Shown here: piece by piece, positions 25,597 through 34,815 of the stretch
Position numbering within the stretch: the stretch's first letter is position 1
Layout of the letters: every line of letters begins with the position of its first letter
From: Pseudogracilibacillus sp.
Lineage (GTDB): Bacteria; Bacillota; Bacilli; Bacillales; Amphibacillaceae
Reading direction: 5' to 3'
Length of the DNA stretch: 42,446 nucleotides
NCBI GenBank assembly: GCA_026169815.1
Contig: JAPFDT010000041.1
Location: 1 to 42,446, forward strand
The notes under the pieces: model-generated
Databases searched by the model: none
Told to the model about the DNA's origin: nothing
What the model saw: the letters and a program-made list of their open reading frames with translations, nothing else
Program-made: the position numbers and the translations under genes

Positions 25597-26552
25597 CTTA
25601 TCTTCGTCCTATCCATTAATGCCCGATTCACAAACTCATCATAAGTTGGGGGTGTCTGCATCAAATTAAGTTCAAGCACTTGATGATAGATGTCGTTATA
25701 AGCTTCCTTTTCCATATATAAGTCATCGAACGTAATCCATTCAAGTGATAAATCGAGTGTTGACTCTTCTACTTTTACATATTCTAGCAAAGCATTGTAT
25801 AGCCTATCATCCTTCTCATTGGCTCGCACCCCTGCTTTCACATAGTCCGTCACAAACGTCTCTGATAACTCCATGTTACTTGTAATAAAGTCATCTCTTA
25901 AAACGAGTACACAACAATAAGAGTTAGGCCACAACTCCTCAGAAGAAGTGAGTACATCCCCGATGCCTAATTTGACACCTAAAGCACCGAATGGTTCAGC
26001 TACTACATATCCGCTAATCCGTCCTTCAGATAAAGCTACTGGCATTTCAGCTGGCGGTAATTCTACAATATCTATATCATCATATTCCATATCTTCCAAT
26101 CTTAATAACTCCGCGACCAAGAGATGTTGTGTTGAATAAATATGAGGGATAGCAATAGACTGATCTTTCATTTCTTGGATAGTCTCAATCTCTCGATCAG
26201 CTATAAGAACATTTCCGTCTTCATGACCTAAAGCTACTGCACTTAAATCTATTCCTTTCTCCATTGCCTTCATTGCTAGTTGAATCAATACAGAAGCCCC
26301 ATCAATTCTTCCCGTATTTAAAGCATCCATCAAATCTGGCCATGTACCAAATTTAATTAATTCTATATTATACTCTGGGTGGCTTTGTTCTAACTGTTGT
26401 TTTTGTACAAACAATGGAGCTGCGTGTGTTATTGGAAGGTAACCTATCTTTATGACTGATGCTTGATCTTTTATATTATTTCTATCTGCACTACAACCAA
26501 CATTAACTAACAGTAACAATAAGATGAGCATATATATACTGTTTTTCTTCAA
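25593..26552 (-). CDS. ABC transporter substrate-binding lipoprotein (NrtA/SsuA/NMT1-like)
   Basis: Extracytoplasmic binding lipoprotein of 319 aa. Signal KKNSIYMLILLLLLVNVGC, lipid Cys20. The mature start IKIGYLPITHAAPLFVQKQQ and later FGTWPDLMDALNTGRIDGASVLIQLA, SIAIPHIYSTQHLL and ISGYVVAEPFGALGVKLGIG follow the pattern of nitrate/bicarbonate/sulfonate binders. The start is TTG 26552 with GGGGGGAAG upstream. The partners (flavoprotein, DUF4242) make a small organic S- or N-compound more likely than nitrate, but this is inference. Confidence 0.9.
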   Translation of the reverse strand: MKKNSIYMLILLLLLVNVGCSADRNNIKDQASVIKIGYLPITHAAPLFVQKQQLEQSHPEYNIELIKFGTWPDLMDALNTGRIDGASVLIQLAMKAMEKGIDLSAVALGHEDGNVLIADREIETIQEMKDQSIAIPHIYSTQHLLVAELLRLEDMEYDDIDIVELPPAEMPVALSEGRISGYVVAEPFGALGVKLGIGDVLTSSEELWPNSYCCVLVLRDDFITSNMELSETFVTDYVKAGVRANEKDDRLYNALLEYVKVEESTLDLSLEWITFDDLYMEKEAYNDIYHQVLELNLMQTPPTYDEFVNRALMDRTKIR

Positions 26553-26577
26553 GGTTTTACTTCCCCCCCAACTATAG

Positions 26578-27339
26578 TTATATATAGTATTCTGGTTTTC
26601 GTTCTGATTGACTTAATTTAAACTTTTCTAATAGTTTTCTACGATAATATTGAAAATCTTGATGAGTACGTATTCGTGGCTTTGCTAGTTCAATAGACAT
26701 TTCAGCGAAAACCTCTCCAGGTTTAGCACTCATAATATAAATTCGATCAGATAAATAAATTGCTTCATCAATATCATGTGTCACTAATAATATAGATAGA
26801 TTTTCATGTTTCTGTAGACGGATTAGCTCATCTTGTAAGTGATAACGATTAAACGAATCTAAAGCCGCAAATGGTTCATCCATTAAAATTACCTTCGGCT
26901 TCATTGCAAATGCTCGGGCAATAGCTACCCTTTGTTGCATCCCACCCGATAATTCATGAGGATATGCATGATGATATTCATTTAGTCCAACAAACGCTAA
27001 TGCCTGCTTTGCTAATTCTCTTTTTATTTTTTTATCTGCTTTCAACCCAAGCTCTACATTAGATAAGGCATCATTCCATGGTAACAAATTAAGTTGCTGA
27101 AACAGCATAACACAATCCCTTTGCGGCTTTTGTACTAATCGTTCATTAATATAAATTGATCCTTTATCCGGAAGTATAAAACCTCCAACTGCGTGTAATA
27201 GTGTGCTTTTCCCACAACCACTCTCTCCTAATAAAGTCACAATTTCCCCTGCTCGCACATCAATGGAAATATCATTTAACACATGATAAACTTCCTTTTT
27301 CTGTTTGAATGTTTTATAAATATTCTCTACGTTTATCAT
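26578..27339 (-). CDS. ABC transporter ATP-binding protein (nitrate/sulfonate/taurine type)
   Basis: ATPase of 253 aa: Walker A GESGCGKST, Q-loop FQQLNLLPW, signature LSGGMQQRVAIARA, Walker B VILMDEPFAALD, and switch His in LLVTHDIDEA, all as in SsuB/TauB. ATG 27339 (MINVENIYKTF) begins at the family's usual place, but its nearest ribosome site AAAGGT is very close and a stronger GAGGAGG is 17 nt upstream; a longer start up to 27384 (MMGIVIFEEVC...) is open. First gene of the five-gene operon, behind the promoter at 27402-27430. Confidence 0.93.
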   Translation of the reverse strand: MINVENIYKTFKQKKEVYHVLNDISIDVRAGEIVTLLGESGCGKSTLLHAVGGFILPDKGSIYINERLVQKPQRDCVMLFQQLNLLPWNDALSNVELGLKADKKIKRELAKQALAFVGLNEYHHAYPHELSGGMQQRVAIARAFAMKPKVILMDEPFAALDSFNRYHLQDELIRLQKHENLSILLVTHDIDEAIYLSDRIYIMSAKPGEVFAEMSIELAKPRIRTHQDFQYYRRKLLEKFKLSQSERKPEYYI

Positions 27340-27401
27340 TACCTTTATAATGCAAACCTCCTCAAAAATAACTATTCCCATCAAATTACTCTGTTTTAAA
27401 T

Positions 27402-27430
27402 ATAGTATGATATATTTTATTAAAATGCAA
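27402..27430 (-). promoter_or_regulatory. Promoter of the ABC/DUF4242/flavoprotein operon
   Basis: Minus strand TTGCAT (27425-27430), 17-nt spacer, TACTAT (27402-27407). About 16 nt further upstream is GATAATGATAAGAAT (27444-27458), partly like a Fur or related repressor box. Confidence 0.6.
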
Positions 27431-27541
27431 GTGTTTTTTAAATATTCTTATCATTATCTAAATTACTAGATTAAGCATCGTTCCAAAATTTATCAAAACT
27501 CCCTAATAAAATATCCGCTCTAATTATAAATACAGTAACAT

Positions 27542-27581
27542 AAAAAAGTCAGTATTCCACAAAGGAAATACTGACTTTTTA
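27542..27581 (-). terminator. Terminator of serA
   Basis: AAAAAGTCAGTATTTCC and GGAATACTGACTTTTTT (minus strand) form a strong stem with a short loop and T-run, 5 nt past the serA stop. Confidence 0.9.
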
Positions 27582-27585
27582 TCTT

Positions 27586-29169
27586 TTATAAATTTACTGG
27601 TGTTACACGTTCGAAGCCTTGAATTTCTCGCATTAGTTCAAGCTCTTCATCTGTTAATTGGCGATCGATTGTTAACATCATAATTGCACTTCCACCGACA
27701 TCTTGACGACCTACTTGCATCGCTGCAATGTTTACGTCTTGTTGTGCTAATAAGTTACCAACTTGTCCAATCGCACCAGGTTTATCTTGGTGGTGAACTA
27801 AGATTAAATGACCTTCTGGAATGACGTCCATACTGTAATCATCAACTTTTACAATACGTGAGCCAAGGCCGTTTAATAACGTTCCTGACACTCTTCGCGT
27901 GCCTGATTTTGTTACAAACTCAACTGTCATTAAGTTAGTAAAACCACGTGCTGCTGATGTTTTCTTCTCGTGTACCGTAATACCACGACGTTCTGCTAAA
28001 TAAGCAGCATTAACATTATTAACACGTGTGCCTAAATAACGACTTAGCAATCCTTTTAACGTATTTTGTGTTAATGGAGCAATTTCTAACGCCGTTAAAT
28101 CACCTGCATAATTAATGTTAATTTCTTCAACGCCACCTGGTTCTAATTGTGCTAAAAATTGACCAAGCTTTTCAGACAGGTAGAAATATGGTTCAATCTT
28201 ACGCATAATTTCTCTTGGAACTGAAGGGATGTTCACAGGGTTACGCGCTAAACCACCTGATAAAATACGAACAACATCATGGCTCACATCAATTGCAACA
28301 TTTTCTTGAGCTTCTACTGTACTAGCTCCTAAGTGAGGTGTTGCAATTACTTCGTTTAATGTTAATACTTTGTGATCAATTGCTGGTTCTTTTTCAAATA
28401 CGTCTAAAGCAGCTCCAGCAACTTTTCCGTCAACTACAGCATCGTATAAAGCATCTTCATCAATGATTCCACCACGTGCACAGTTAATGATGCGTACACC
28501 GTCTTTCATTTGATCAAATGCCTCTTTATTAATAATATGACGTGTTTCTTTTAAAAGAGGTGTATGAACAGTAATAAAATCGCCTGCCTCAATCACTTCT
28601 TCAAAGGTTCCAAAGCCAATTCCCATTGCATCAGCTTGTTCTTGTGTGAAAAATGGATCATATGCGATTACGTTCATACGTTGACCCTTTGCACGACGAG
28701 CTACTTCTGCACCGATACGACCTAAACCGACAATACCTAATGTTTTATCTCGTAATTCTACTCCTACATAAGATTTACGATCCCATTTCTTCTCTTGAAT
28801 CGACATGTATGCTTGTGGGATGTTTCTTGCTAATGACATCAACATCGCCATCGTATGCTCAGCAGCTGAGTTTGTATTGCCATCCGGAGCATTTACGACG
28901 ATAATTCCATTTTCTGTCGCTGCATCTAAGTCGATATTATCTACTCCAACTCCTGCACGTCCAATTACTTTTAAATTGTGCGCTTTCTCAATTACTTCAC
29001 GAGTAACTTGTGTTTGGCTACGTACTAATAACCCATCGTATTGCTCGATTTTTTTTAATAATTCGTCTGGCTCTAGTCCTGTGTCGACATCAATTTCTAG
29101 ATTGTCTGCTTCTCTTAATGGATAAATACCATCTTCACTTAAAGGATCACTAATTAAAATTTTGAACAC
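27586..29169 (-). CDS. serA: D-3-phosphoglycerate dehydrogenase
   Basis: First enzyme of serine synthesis, 527 aa, of the long form. Order: substrate domain ([17 protein letters not shown]), NAD site [16 protein letters not shown], catalytic Arg in [14 protein letters not shown], Glu and His in [13 protein letters not shown] and [16 protein letters not shown], an intervening domain from about 320, and a C-terminal ACT domain ([23 protein letters not shown]) for serine or structural control. Start is GTG 29169 (MFKILISD) with AGAGGGG 7 nt upstream. It has a 340-nt structured leader. Confidence 0.96.
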   Translation of the reverse strand: MFKILISDPLSEDGIYPLREADNLEIDVDTGLEPDELLKKIEQYDGLLVRSQTQVTREVIEKAHNLKVIGRAGVGVDNIDLDAATENGIIVVNAPDGNTNSAAEHTMAMLMSLARNIPQAYMSIQEKKWDRKSYVGVELRDKTLGIVGLGRIGAEVARRAKGQRMNVIAYDPFFTQEQADAMGIGFGTFEEVIEAGDFITVHTPLLKETRHIINKEAFDQMKDGVRIINCARGGIIDEDALYDAVVDGKVAGAALDVFEKEPAIDHKVLTLNEVIATPHLGASTVEAQENVAIDVSHDVVRILSGGLARNPVNIPSVPREIMRKIEPYFYLSEKLGQFLAQLEPGGVEEININYAGDLTALEIAPLTQNTLKGLLSRYLGTRVNNVNAAYLAERRGITVHEKKTSAARGFTNLMTVEFVTKSGTRRVSGTLLNGLGSRIVKVDDYSMDVIPEGHLILVHHQDKPGAIGQVGNLLAQQDVNIAAMQVGRQDVGGSAIMMLTIDRQLTDEELELMREIQGFERVTPVNL

Positions 29170-29511
29170 TTTTTTCCCCTCTGCTTTCACTTGGTCGAAT
29201 TCTATTTTTTTACATAGGGTTTAGTTAAAAACTCTTCCCTATAATCCGCATTGTATCTGAAACAAGCACCAAATTCACAATAGACTGACACTTTAATAAC
29301 GACGAACAAAATAATAATAACTTTTTACCCCGTTTTTCATTCAGGTGTAAAAAGCTTTATGTAGCGCCCACCCTTTTTTCATCTTTTTGGCGTAACAATT
29401 AGGTTAGGTTATGTTTAACGCACATTGACGAGTGAACATACTGCTACGTTCATCCTTTATTTTTATGCCTTTTTTATGCTGTAACTTTGTCGAATATGTT
29501 TCAGATTTTAC
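29170..29511 (-). promoter_or_regulatory. Long structured 5' leader of serA, type not identified
   Basis: From the predicted start near 29511 to the GTG, about 340 nt are untranslated. On the minus strand GTAGC (29443-29447) can pair with GCTAC (29361-29365) to close a multi-branch region containing ATGTTCAC...GTG...AACAT. It is followed by an 8-bp stem CTTTTTAC / GTAAAAAG (29321-29354) and TTATTATTATTTTG, a possible weak terminator. AAAGGGTGGGCGC resembles but does not match a T-box core. A cis-regulatory RNA is plausible. Confidence 0.35.
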
Positions 29512-29517
29512 TTCTTT

Positions 29518-29545
29518 ATCATAGCAAATTCGACTATATTGTCAA
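29518..29545 (-). promoter_or_regulatory. Sigma-A promoter of serA
   Basis: Minus strand perfect TTGACA (29540-29545), 16-nt spacer, TATGAT (29518-29523). Confidence 0.65.
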
Positions 29546-29591
29546 TGAATTTACAAGCATTTTTAGTCTTTTTGCGATTATTTCCGAACGT

Positions 29592-30140
29592 TTAGACAAT
29601 TTTAGCGCCTAACGTCCGTTCAAAGTGTTCTAATGCCCACTCATGTCCAACTGGATTAAAGCTAGCTACAGCCTGCTTATGGATGACAATATCGAATCCT
29701 TTATTATAAGCATCAACAGCAGTGTGTAAAACGCAAATGTCCGTACAAACGCCAACAATGTGTACTTCAGTAATATGACGTTCACGTAATTTTAATTCTA
29801 GATTAGTTCCTGCAAATGCACTATAACGAGTTTTTTCAAAATAAAAGAGATTATCTTTATGTTGATGCTGTTCATAAAGTGTTTGTAAACTTCCGTATAA
29901 TTCCATCCCTTTTGTCCCGACAATATTATGAGGTGGAAACAAAGCTGACTCTGGATGTAATGCATCACCTTCTTCGTGAGCATCAATACCAAACGTGACA
30001 TAATCACCTGCATTTAGAAAAGATTCCGTAATCGAAACAATTGCTTCTTCAATTGCTTGTCCTGGTACACCACAAGTTAACTTCCCATCTTCTGCTACAA
30101 AATCATACGTATAATCTAAATTAATTAGTGCTCGTTTCAT
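29592..30140 (-). CDS. pncA: Nicotinamidase, isochorismatase-like
   Basis: Hydrolyses nicotinamide to nicotinate for NAD salvage. It is 182 aa. The catalytic triad is visible as Asp9 in INLDYTYDF, Lys in YFEKTRYSAFAGT and Cys in IVGVCTDICVLHTAVDAY; the metal site is DAHEEGDALHPES. The sequence closely resembles B. subtilis YueJ as I recall it. ATG 30140 follows AGGGGGC. It is 15 nt downstream of pdxK, so they form one operon on vitamin B3 and B6 salvage. Confidence 0.94.
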   Translation of the reverse strand: MKRALINLDYTYDFVAEDGKLTCGVPGQAIEEAIVSITESFLNAGDYVTFGIDAHEEGDALHPESALFPPHNIVGTKGMELYGSLQTLYEQHQHKDNLFYFEKTRYSAFAGTNLELKLRERHITEVHIVGVCTDICVLHTAVDAYNKGFDIVIHKQAVASFNPVGHEWALEHFERTLGAKIV

Positions 30141-30155
30141 TTTGTCGCCCCCTAT

Positions 30156-30992
30156 TTATATTGTTTCTGTTACTTCTTTAATTTTATATGCTTCTCCATA
30201 CTTTCTTTCTGCGGCATGATACGTCGGTCCAACTTGATTTGTATATGTAAAACTATGTTCAATTGCTGTCGTGATAAAACTTTTTGCTAATAAAACTGCA
30301 TCATGAATCGATTTACCTTTTGCTAAATATGCTGCAATTGCGGCTGAATAGGTACACCCTGCTCCACTTGTATTAACCGTATCAATTCGTGGTGCTTCAA
30401 ATGTTGTAATTGTCGTTCCTTCATATAAGACGTCTACAGCTGGACCAGTTAAGCGACCACCTTTTACTAATACATAAGACGGTCCAAGTTCATGTAAATC
30501 AATTGCAGCTTGTTTTAAGTCATCAACCGTTTCTAATGGACGATCATCTAATAAAATAGATGCTTCCGTCATATTTGGTGTAATGACAGTAGAAAGCGGA
30601 ATTAATTCTTCTTTTAAGGCTTGGATAGCATCATCTTTCAATAATTTTGAATCTAACTTCCCGACCATCACAGGATCAACTACAATGTGTGCAATATCCG
30701 CTTCTTTAATCAAAGTAGCAGCACGCTCGATAACTTCTTTTGAAAAAAGCATCCCAGTTTTCATTGCATCAAAACCAACTTGTGCTTGCGCTGTAGCAAA
30801 TTGTGCTTCGATAGCTTCCATCGTTTGTGGATGAACGTTTTGATCTGTTTCTGGATGTCGCCCAACAATAGCTGTAACAACACTCATACCATATACGTCT
30901 AGTTCTTGAAATGTTTTTAAATCTGCTTGGATACCTGCACTCCCCCCTGCAGCAGAACCTGCAATAGTGAGCACTCGAGATGGTTTATTCAT
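30156..30992 (-). CDS. pdxK: Pyridoxine/HMP kinase (PdxK/ThiD family)
   Basis: Ribokinase-fold kinase of 278 aa phosphorylating pyridoxal/pyridoxine or HMP. Motifs: SRVLTIAGSAAGGSAGIQADLKTFQE, the DPVMVGK block, VITPNMTEASILL, VLVKGGRL and the anion hole NTSGAGCTYSAAIAAYLA, in which Cys replaces the Asp-containing GTGD pattern, as in the B. subtilis enzyme. ATG 30990-30992 (MNKPSRV) is preceded by GAAGGG. PdxK versus ThiD cannot be settled by reading; the pncA neighbour fits cofactor salvage. Confidence 0.88.
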   Translation of the reverse strand: MNKPSRVLTIAGSAAGGSAGIQADLKTFQELDVYGMSVVTAIVGRHPETDQNVHPQTMEAIEAQFATAQAQVGFDAMKTGMLFSKEVIERAATLIKEADIAHIVVDPVMVGKLDSKLLKDDAIQALKEELIPLSTVITPNMTEASILLDDRPLETVDDLKQAAIDLHELGPSYVLVKGGRLTGPAVDVLYEGTTITTFEAPRIDTVNTSGAGCTYSAAIAAYLAKGKSIHDAVLLAKSFITTAIEHSFTYTNQVGPTYHAAERKYGEAYKIKEVTETI

Positions 30993-31120
30993 AATTGGAT
31001 CCCTTCTTTTCAATCAATTAGTATAACTTTATTATTACGTCATAATTGTATCATAGGAAAAATAACGATACCATAAGTTAGATTGTTCTGATTATATTTT
31101 ACCTCTTAAAAAAATGTATA

Positions 31121-31152
31121 AAAAAAGCTTACAAGATATCTCCCATAAGCTC
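31121..31152 (-). terminator. Terminator of the plsY-like/DUF456 operon
   Basis: Minus strand AGCTTATGGGAGATATCTTGTAAGCTTTTTTT, a near-palindrome with a T-run that begins at the end of the DUF456 gene. Confidence 0.75.
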
Positions 31153-31638
31153 TTACAATAATATATCGACAATAAACCATACAATCATAATTAGCTGAAT
31201 AATTATTTTCGCAATCGTACTACTTAAAAACCCTGCGACTGCTCCTGTGGCAGCTAATAAAGAATCTTTCACTGCTTTTCGATAAGATAGTTCGATAATG
31301 AATACAATTAGAAATGGTACAACTAACAAGCCGATTGGTGGATAGATAAATGCACCAATAAACACACCGATAATTGCACCCCATTGACTTCTTTTCGAAC
31401 CACCGAACTTTTGAATAAAATAATGATTCGCCACAAAATCTGCAATAAATAAAACAATCGTAAAAATAGTCATCGCAATCCAAAACCAAATAGACAAACC
31501 ATCATTCGGTAAAGTGAAATGATAAAGAAAGAAAGCCCCCCACAATAACAAAACACCTGGTATGATGGGAACGACTAAACTAATAAAGCTAGCGATAAAC
31601 AATACGATTATACTAAACCAAATAATGAAATCCACCAT
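31153..31638 (-). CDS. DUF456 family membrane protein
   Basis: Hydrophobic protein of 161 aa with about four or five helices. VPIIPGVLLLWGAFFLYHF near the N-terminus and the glycine-rich IIGVFIGAFIYPPIGLLVVPFLIVFIIEL are the DUF456 hallmarks. ATG 31638 (MVDFII) has TAGGTG 6 nt upstream. It starts 20 nt after the end of the broken plsY-like gene, so the two share a transcript. No function is known for the family. Confidence 0.88.
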   Translation of the reverse strand: MVDFIIWFSIIVLFIASFISLVVPIIPGVLLLWGAFFLYHFTLPNDGLSIWFWIAMTIFTIVLFIADFVANHYFIQKFGGSKRSQWGAIIGVFIGAFIYPPIGLLVVPFLIVFIIELSYRKAVKDSLLAATGAVAGFLSSTIAKIIIQLIMIVWFIVDILL

Positions 31639-31658
31639 GTCACACACCTAATTTACTT

Positions 31659-32282
31659 TTAACTTGCTTCTCTACGAAACAATGCCGAAACTTTCATCTC
31701 TTCTTTACTCATCATTCGTTTGAAGTTTTCCATATGACTAATTAAAAATAATATAATAAATAAAATTGCGATTAAAAATGGTCCTCGACCAAAACTAGCT
31801 AATGTATATAAAACAAATGATACATAAGCACTAAATGTCCCGATTACGAAATACTTTGTAATAAGAGCACCAAATAAGAAAATAGTAAATGCGACAAATG
31901 TAAATTGCCAGTCTAAACAAAGTAAGAAACCTAAAAAGGCTGCTGTCCCTTTCCCACCTTAAAAATTCATTGTTAGCGGAAAATTATGACCAATAATAAC
32001 AAATAATGCATTCAAATATAGGATAACAATTTGTGTTTCAAATAGCACATTGTATTTGTGTAATATAATAGCAACAAGTAAAAAGGATATAATTGCTTTA
32101 AACACATCGACAAAAGCGACAAATGCACCTGCACGCCAACCTAATAATAACGCTGCGTTCGATGCACCAGGATTTTTAGAGCCACTTGCTTGAATGTTAA
32201 CTTGCTTCATTCTGCCAATTAGTTGTGAACCATTAATACAACCAAATAAATATCCAATCAACATAACAAGAATAATATACAT
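31659..32282 (-). pseudogene. plsY-like acyl-phosphate:glycerol-3-phosphate acyltransferase with an in-frame stop
   Basis: The frame starts at ATG 32282 (AAAGGAGG upstream) and reads a PlsY-type membrane acyltransferase: GYLFGCINGSQLIG, then ASGSKNPGASNAALLLG (active-site loop), and GHNFPLTMNF. There TAA (31959-31961) replaces an expected Lys codon AAA, and the same frame continues GGKGTAAFLGFLLCL (the conserved KGGKG loop) through further membrane helices to a natural stop at 31659. Without the stop it would be 207 aa, the family length. A single substitution therefore breaks it, unless it is a base-calling error. It resembles a divergent PlsY paralogue (SKNPGASN, not SGNPGATN), so the essential PlsY may lie elsewhere. 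Confidence 0.85.
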
Positions 32283-32336
32283 TTACTTCCTCCTTTCATT
32301 TTTACCAAAAATTGCACAAACAAACATATTAGTGTT

Positions 32337-32634
32337 TAAAAAAGAGACTAAGACAAACCTATTTTCATACATAAATGTGGGTTGATAAACTAACTGTTTC
32401 AGAAATATACTTCGCTTTCCGCGAGCGAGCAGTGAGCCTCGATGCACAGGACGTGCAAATGCAGGCTTTGTCACAGGACGTGACGTTCTTTGCCTACCTC
32501 GGGCTATGCCCTGCGGGGTCTCACATAGGCTCTTACCTCTCACAGGAATCTGCGTATATTACCTAGACTTAATTTTATCCTTCCACTCTCTTATGCATAA
32601 AATATGTTTTATCCTAGCCTCTTCTTCCTATTTA
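32337..32634 (+). repeat. GC-rich hairpin repeat family II, copy H
   Basis: Ends AAAGAGACTAAGACAAAC and GTTTTATCCTAGCCTCTTC pair imperfectly. The inside has TTCGCTTTCCGCGAGCGAGCAGTGAGCC, two AGGAC-loop hairpins (32444-32456 and 32470-32484) and CCTCGGGCTATGCCCTGCGGGG. It fills the 417-bp gap between murB and the plsY-like gene. I see no gene in it. Confidence 0.72.
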
Positions 32635-32699
32635 AATCAATTACACTATTCATATCCCGTGATGATCTCACTACTTACATTTCATTAAGTCTAATGCTA

Positions 32700-33611
32700 T
32701 CAAGTTGTTTCATTTTCACCTATTATACGTACTTCGCGTTCTAAATCAACATTAAAGCGTTCTTTTACAACACGTTGGACGTGATGAATTAAATTGATAT
32801 ACTCGGTAGCTGTGGCATTTTCTTTATTTATAATAAATCCTGCATGTTTTAAAGATACTTGCGCACCGCCAATTTGTACACCTTGTAGATTACTATCTTG
32901 GATTAGCTTACCAGCAAAATGCCCTTGAGGACGCTTGAATACACTACCACACGTTGGATATTCAAGTGGTTGTTTGGATTCTCGCTTTGCAGTAAGGACA
33001 TCCATTTGTGCTTTAATTTCTTCATACTTACCCTGTTCTAACTCGAATTCAGCATCTAAGACGATAAAGCCATTCTCTTGAATAATACTCGTACGGTATC
33101 CTAACTCTAATTCATCGGCTGAGAGAGTTTTAATGTTCCCTGCCTTATCGACTACTGTTGCTTGGGTGAGAACATCTTTAATTTCTCCACCATATGCTCC
33201 AGCATTCATAAATAATGCACCGCCTACAGATCCAGGGATACCACAGGCAAATTCAAGGCCGGTTAAATGACTCGTTAAAGCTTGCCTTGATACGTCTACT
33301 ATTAACGATCCACTTTCAGCAATAATCCGTCCACTACGAACTGTAATAGTATCTAACTTACCTAAATACATGACGATACCTCGAATACCACCATCTTTAA
33401 TAATTAAGTTAGAACCATTACCTAACAACATAAACGGAACTCGCTCTTTATTAGCTAATTTCACTACTTCACTTACTTGTTCATAAGTAGTTGGCGTAAC
33501 AAAATAATCAGCGTTTCCTCCTAGCTTCGTATAAGTATGTTGCTTTAACGGTTTATCAACTTCTACATTCTCCTCCGAGACGAGTTGCACTAGTTGTTCA
33601 TATAAATTCAC
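32700..33611 (-). CDS. murB: UDP-N-acetylenolpyruvoylglucosamine reductase
   Basis: FAD/NADPH enzyme that completes UDP-MurNAc for peptidoglycan. It is 303 aa, type II. FAD-binding blocks: [56 protein letters not shown]; substrate part [13 protein letters not shown] with the proton-donating Ser, and Glu in [10 protein letters not shown] near the end. Start is GTG 33611, 10 nt after AGAAGG. It is a single gene between two repeats. Confidence 0.96.
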   Translation of the reverse strand: MNLYEQLVQLVSEENVEVDKPLKQHTYTKLGGNADYFVTPTTYEQVSEVVKLANKERVPFMLLGNGSNLIIKDGGIRGIVMYLGKLDTITVRSGRIIAESGSLIVDVSRQALTSHLTGLEFACGIPGSVGGALFMNAGAYGGEIKDVLTQATVVDKAGNIKTLSADELELGYRTSIIQENGFIVLDAEFELEQGKYEEIKAQMDVLTAKRESKQPLEYPTCGSVFKRPQGHFAGKLIQDSNLQGVQIGGAQVSLKHAGFIINKENATATEYINLIHHVQRVVKERFNVDLEREVRIIGENETT

Positions 33612-33642
33612 TTACATCATTCCTTCTAAAATCAAACATACG

Positions 33643-33854
33643 AATAAATTTCATAACTTCTTTAAAGTACTTTAAACACGAACTTTAGTATTGGCTAATA
33701 GATCCGTTTACTTTCATTACAGCCGACTGCTTTCCGGTGGGCACGGCTTCCATTCAAGTAAACTTAGCTACATAAGTTCAAAACGTATATTCATAACTTT
33801 TTGCAACTAAATATTCGTGTTTTTAGTAAATTATTCTAATATGAAATTGACTCA
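33643..33854 (+). repeat. Hairpin repeat family I, copy C
   Basis: AATAAATTTCAT at the left and ATGAAATTGACTCA at the right are the outer ends; AAACACGAAC...ATTCGTGTTTTT the next pair; TTTACTTTCATTACAGCCGACTG and CCATTCAAGTAAA the inner arms. The core is the shortest of the five copies, having lost the right GTCAGTCGGC arm. It lies between hisJ and murB. Confidence 0.7.
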
Positions 33855-33898
33855 TACAACTATTATATTAAATAATCTCGCTTTTGTCCTCATCTATC

Positions 33899-34699
33899 TC
33901 AGATAAACTTATTAATATCATGCAATGTCGGTTTTTGTTCACTAAATGTTGCTAGATAACGAAATCCAATTTGTTTTAATTGCTGAATAATTTCAGGAAA
34001 ACGATGTGCAACATGTTCTGATTTGTGTGCATCTGAACCTATCGTAATAATTTCCCCACCACACTCTTTATATAAGGACAAAATGTCATGACTTGGCATA
34101 GCAGTCCCTAAATTGTATGCATAACCCGAGGCATTTACTTCAATTCCTTTTCCTTTTGGAATAATTTCTTTAAATATCGCCTCAATAATGTCATGAAAGT
34201 TTTCGTCTGTATCAAGTGTTTTATAACGTTTGACTAAATCTAAATGACCTAATACATTATAATGATCAAATCGTTCGACACAGTACAACAATTCCTCATA
34301 GTAAAAGCGATATGCCTCAGACGGCGTGCGACCAACAAAGAAATCTCCACTATGTAAATCTTTTTTATCTGATACGTGTATAGATGCGATAATAAAATCA
34401 AATGCCTCTTGTTCAATTAGTTGTTTGTTTTTTTCTAAAACGTGAGGTTGCAAACCGATTTCAATTCCTTTTTTAATCGTAATTTGCTTTGCATATTTCT
34501 CTTGCATTATTTTAATTTTTTCTCTATAAGCTGCGACATCAAGTTCAAATGTAAAATCAGGATCTGGATAGTCATAATCCATATGTTCGGTAAAACAAAT
34601 TTCTGTTAAACCTTTGCGAATTGCCGCTTCTATCGTTTTTTCCATTGGTGTGAAGCAATCTTCTGAAAAATCACTATGCATATGATAATCAACTAACAT
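33899..34699 (-). CDS. hisJ: Histidinol-phosphatase, PHP family
   Basis: Dephosphorylates histidinol phosphate. At 266 aa it has the PHP metal ligands: DYHMHSDFSEDC (HxH), TEHMD, IGLQPH with the preceding Glu, the SIHVSDKKD block, GHLDLVKRY and ITIGSDAHKSEHV. ATG 34699 (MLVDYHMHS) is 7 nt after GGAGG; a nearer ATG is too close. It is divergent from hisZ with 116 nt between starts, so the phosphatase missing from the main operon is supplied from the other strand. Confidence 0.93.
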   Translation of the reverse strand: MLVDYHMHSDFSEDCFTPMEKTIEAAIRKGLTEICFTEHMDYDYPDPDFTFELDVAAYREKIKIMQEKYAKQITIKKGIEIGLQPHVLEKNKQLIEQEAFDFIIASIHVSDKKDLHSGDFFVGRTPSEAYRFYYEELLYCVERFDHYNVLGHLDLVKRYKTLDTDENFHDIIEAIFKEIIPKGKGIEVNASGYAYNLGTAMPSHDILSLYKECGGEIITIGSDAHKSEHVAHRFPEIIQQLKQIGFRYLATFSEQKPTLHDINKFI

Positions 34700-34720
34700 T
34701 TCCATACCTCCAGTTAATAA

Positions 34721-34749
34721 TTGACTTCTATTCAAATAATGATTACACT
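34721..34749 (+). promoter_or_regulatory. Sigma-A promoter of the his operon
   Basis: TTGACT (34721-34726), 17-nt spacer, TACACT (34744-34749). The leader to hisZ is about 60 nt, too short for a histidine T-box. Confidence 0.6.
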
Positions 34750-34815
34750 ATTACTTATCAATCGCTTTATCGTAGTGCAGTGATGAAGTGGTGACTGAAA
34801 GGAGTTTTTCTCACT

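Noticed and set aside
29361-29385. AGGGTGGGCGC in the serA leader as a T-box core
   Set aside because: It lacks the ACC continuation, TGGG would not fit the tRNA-Ser discriminator G, and no serine specifier loop was found.
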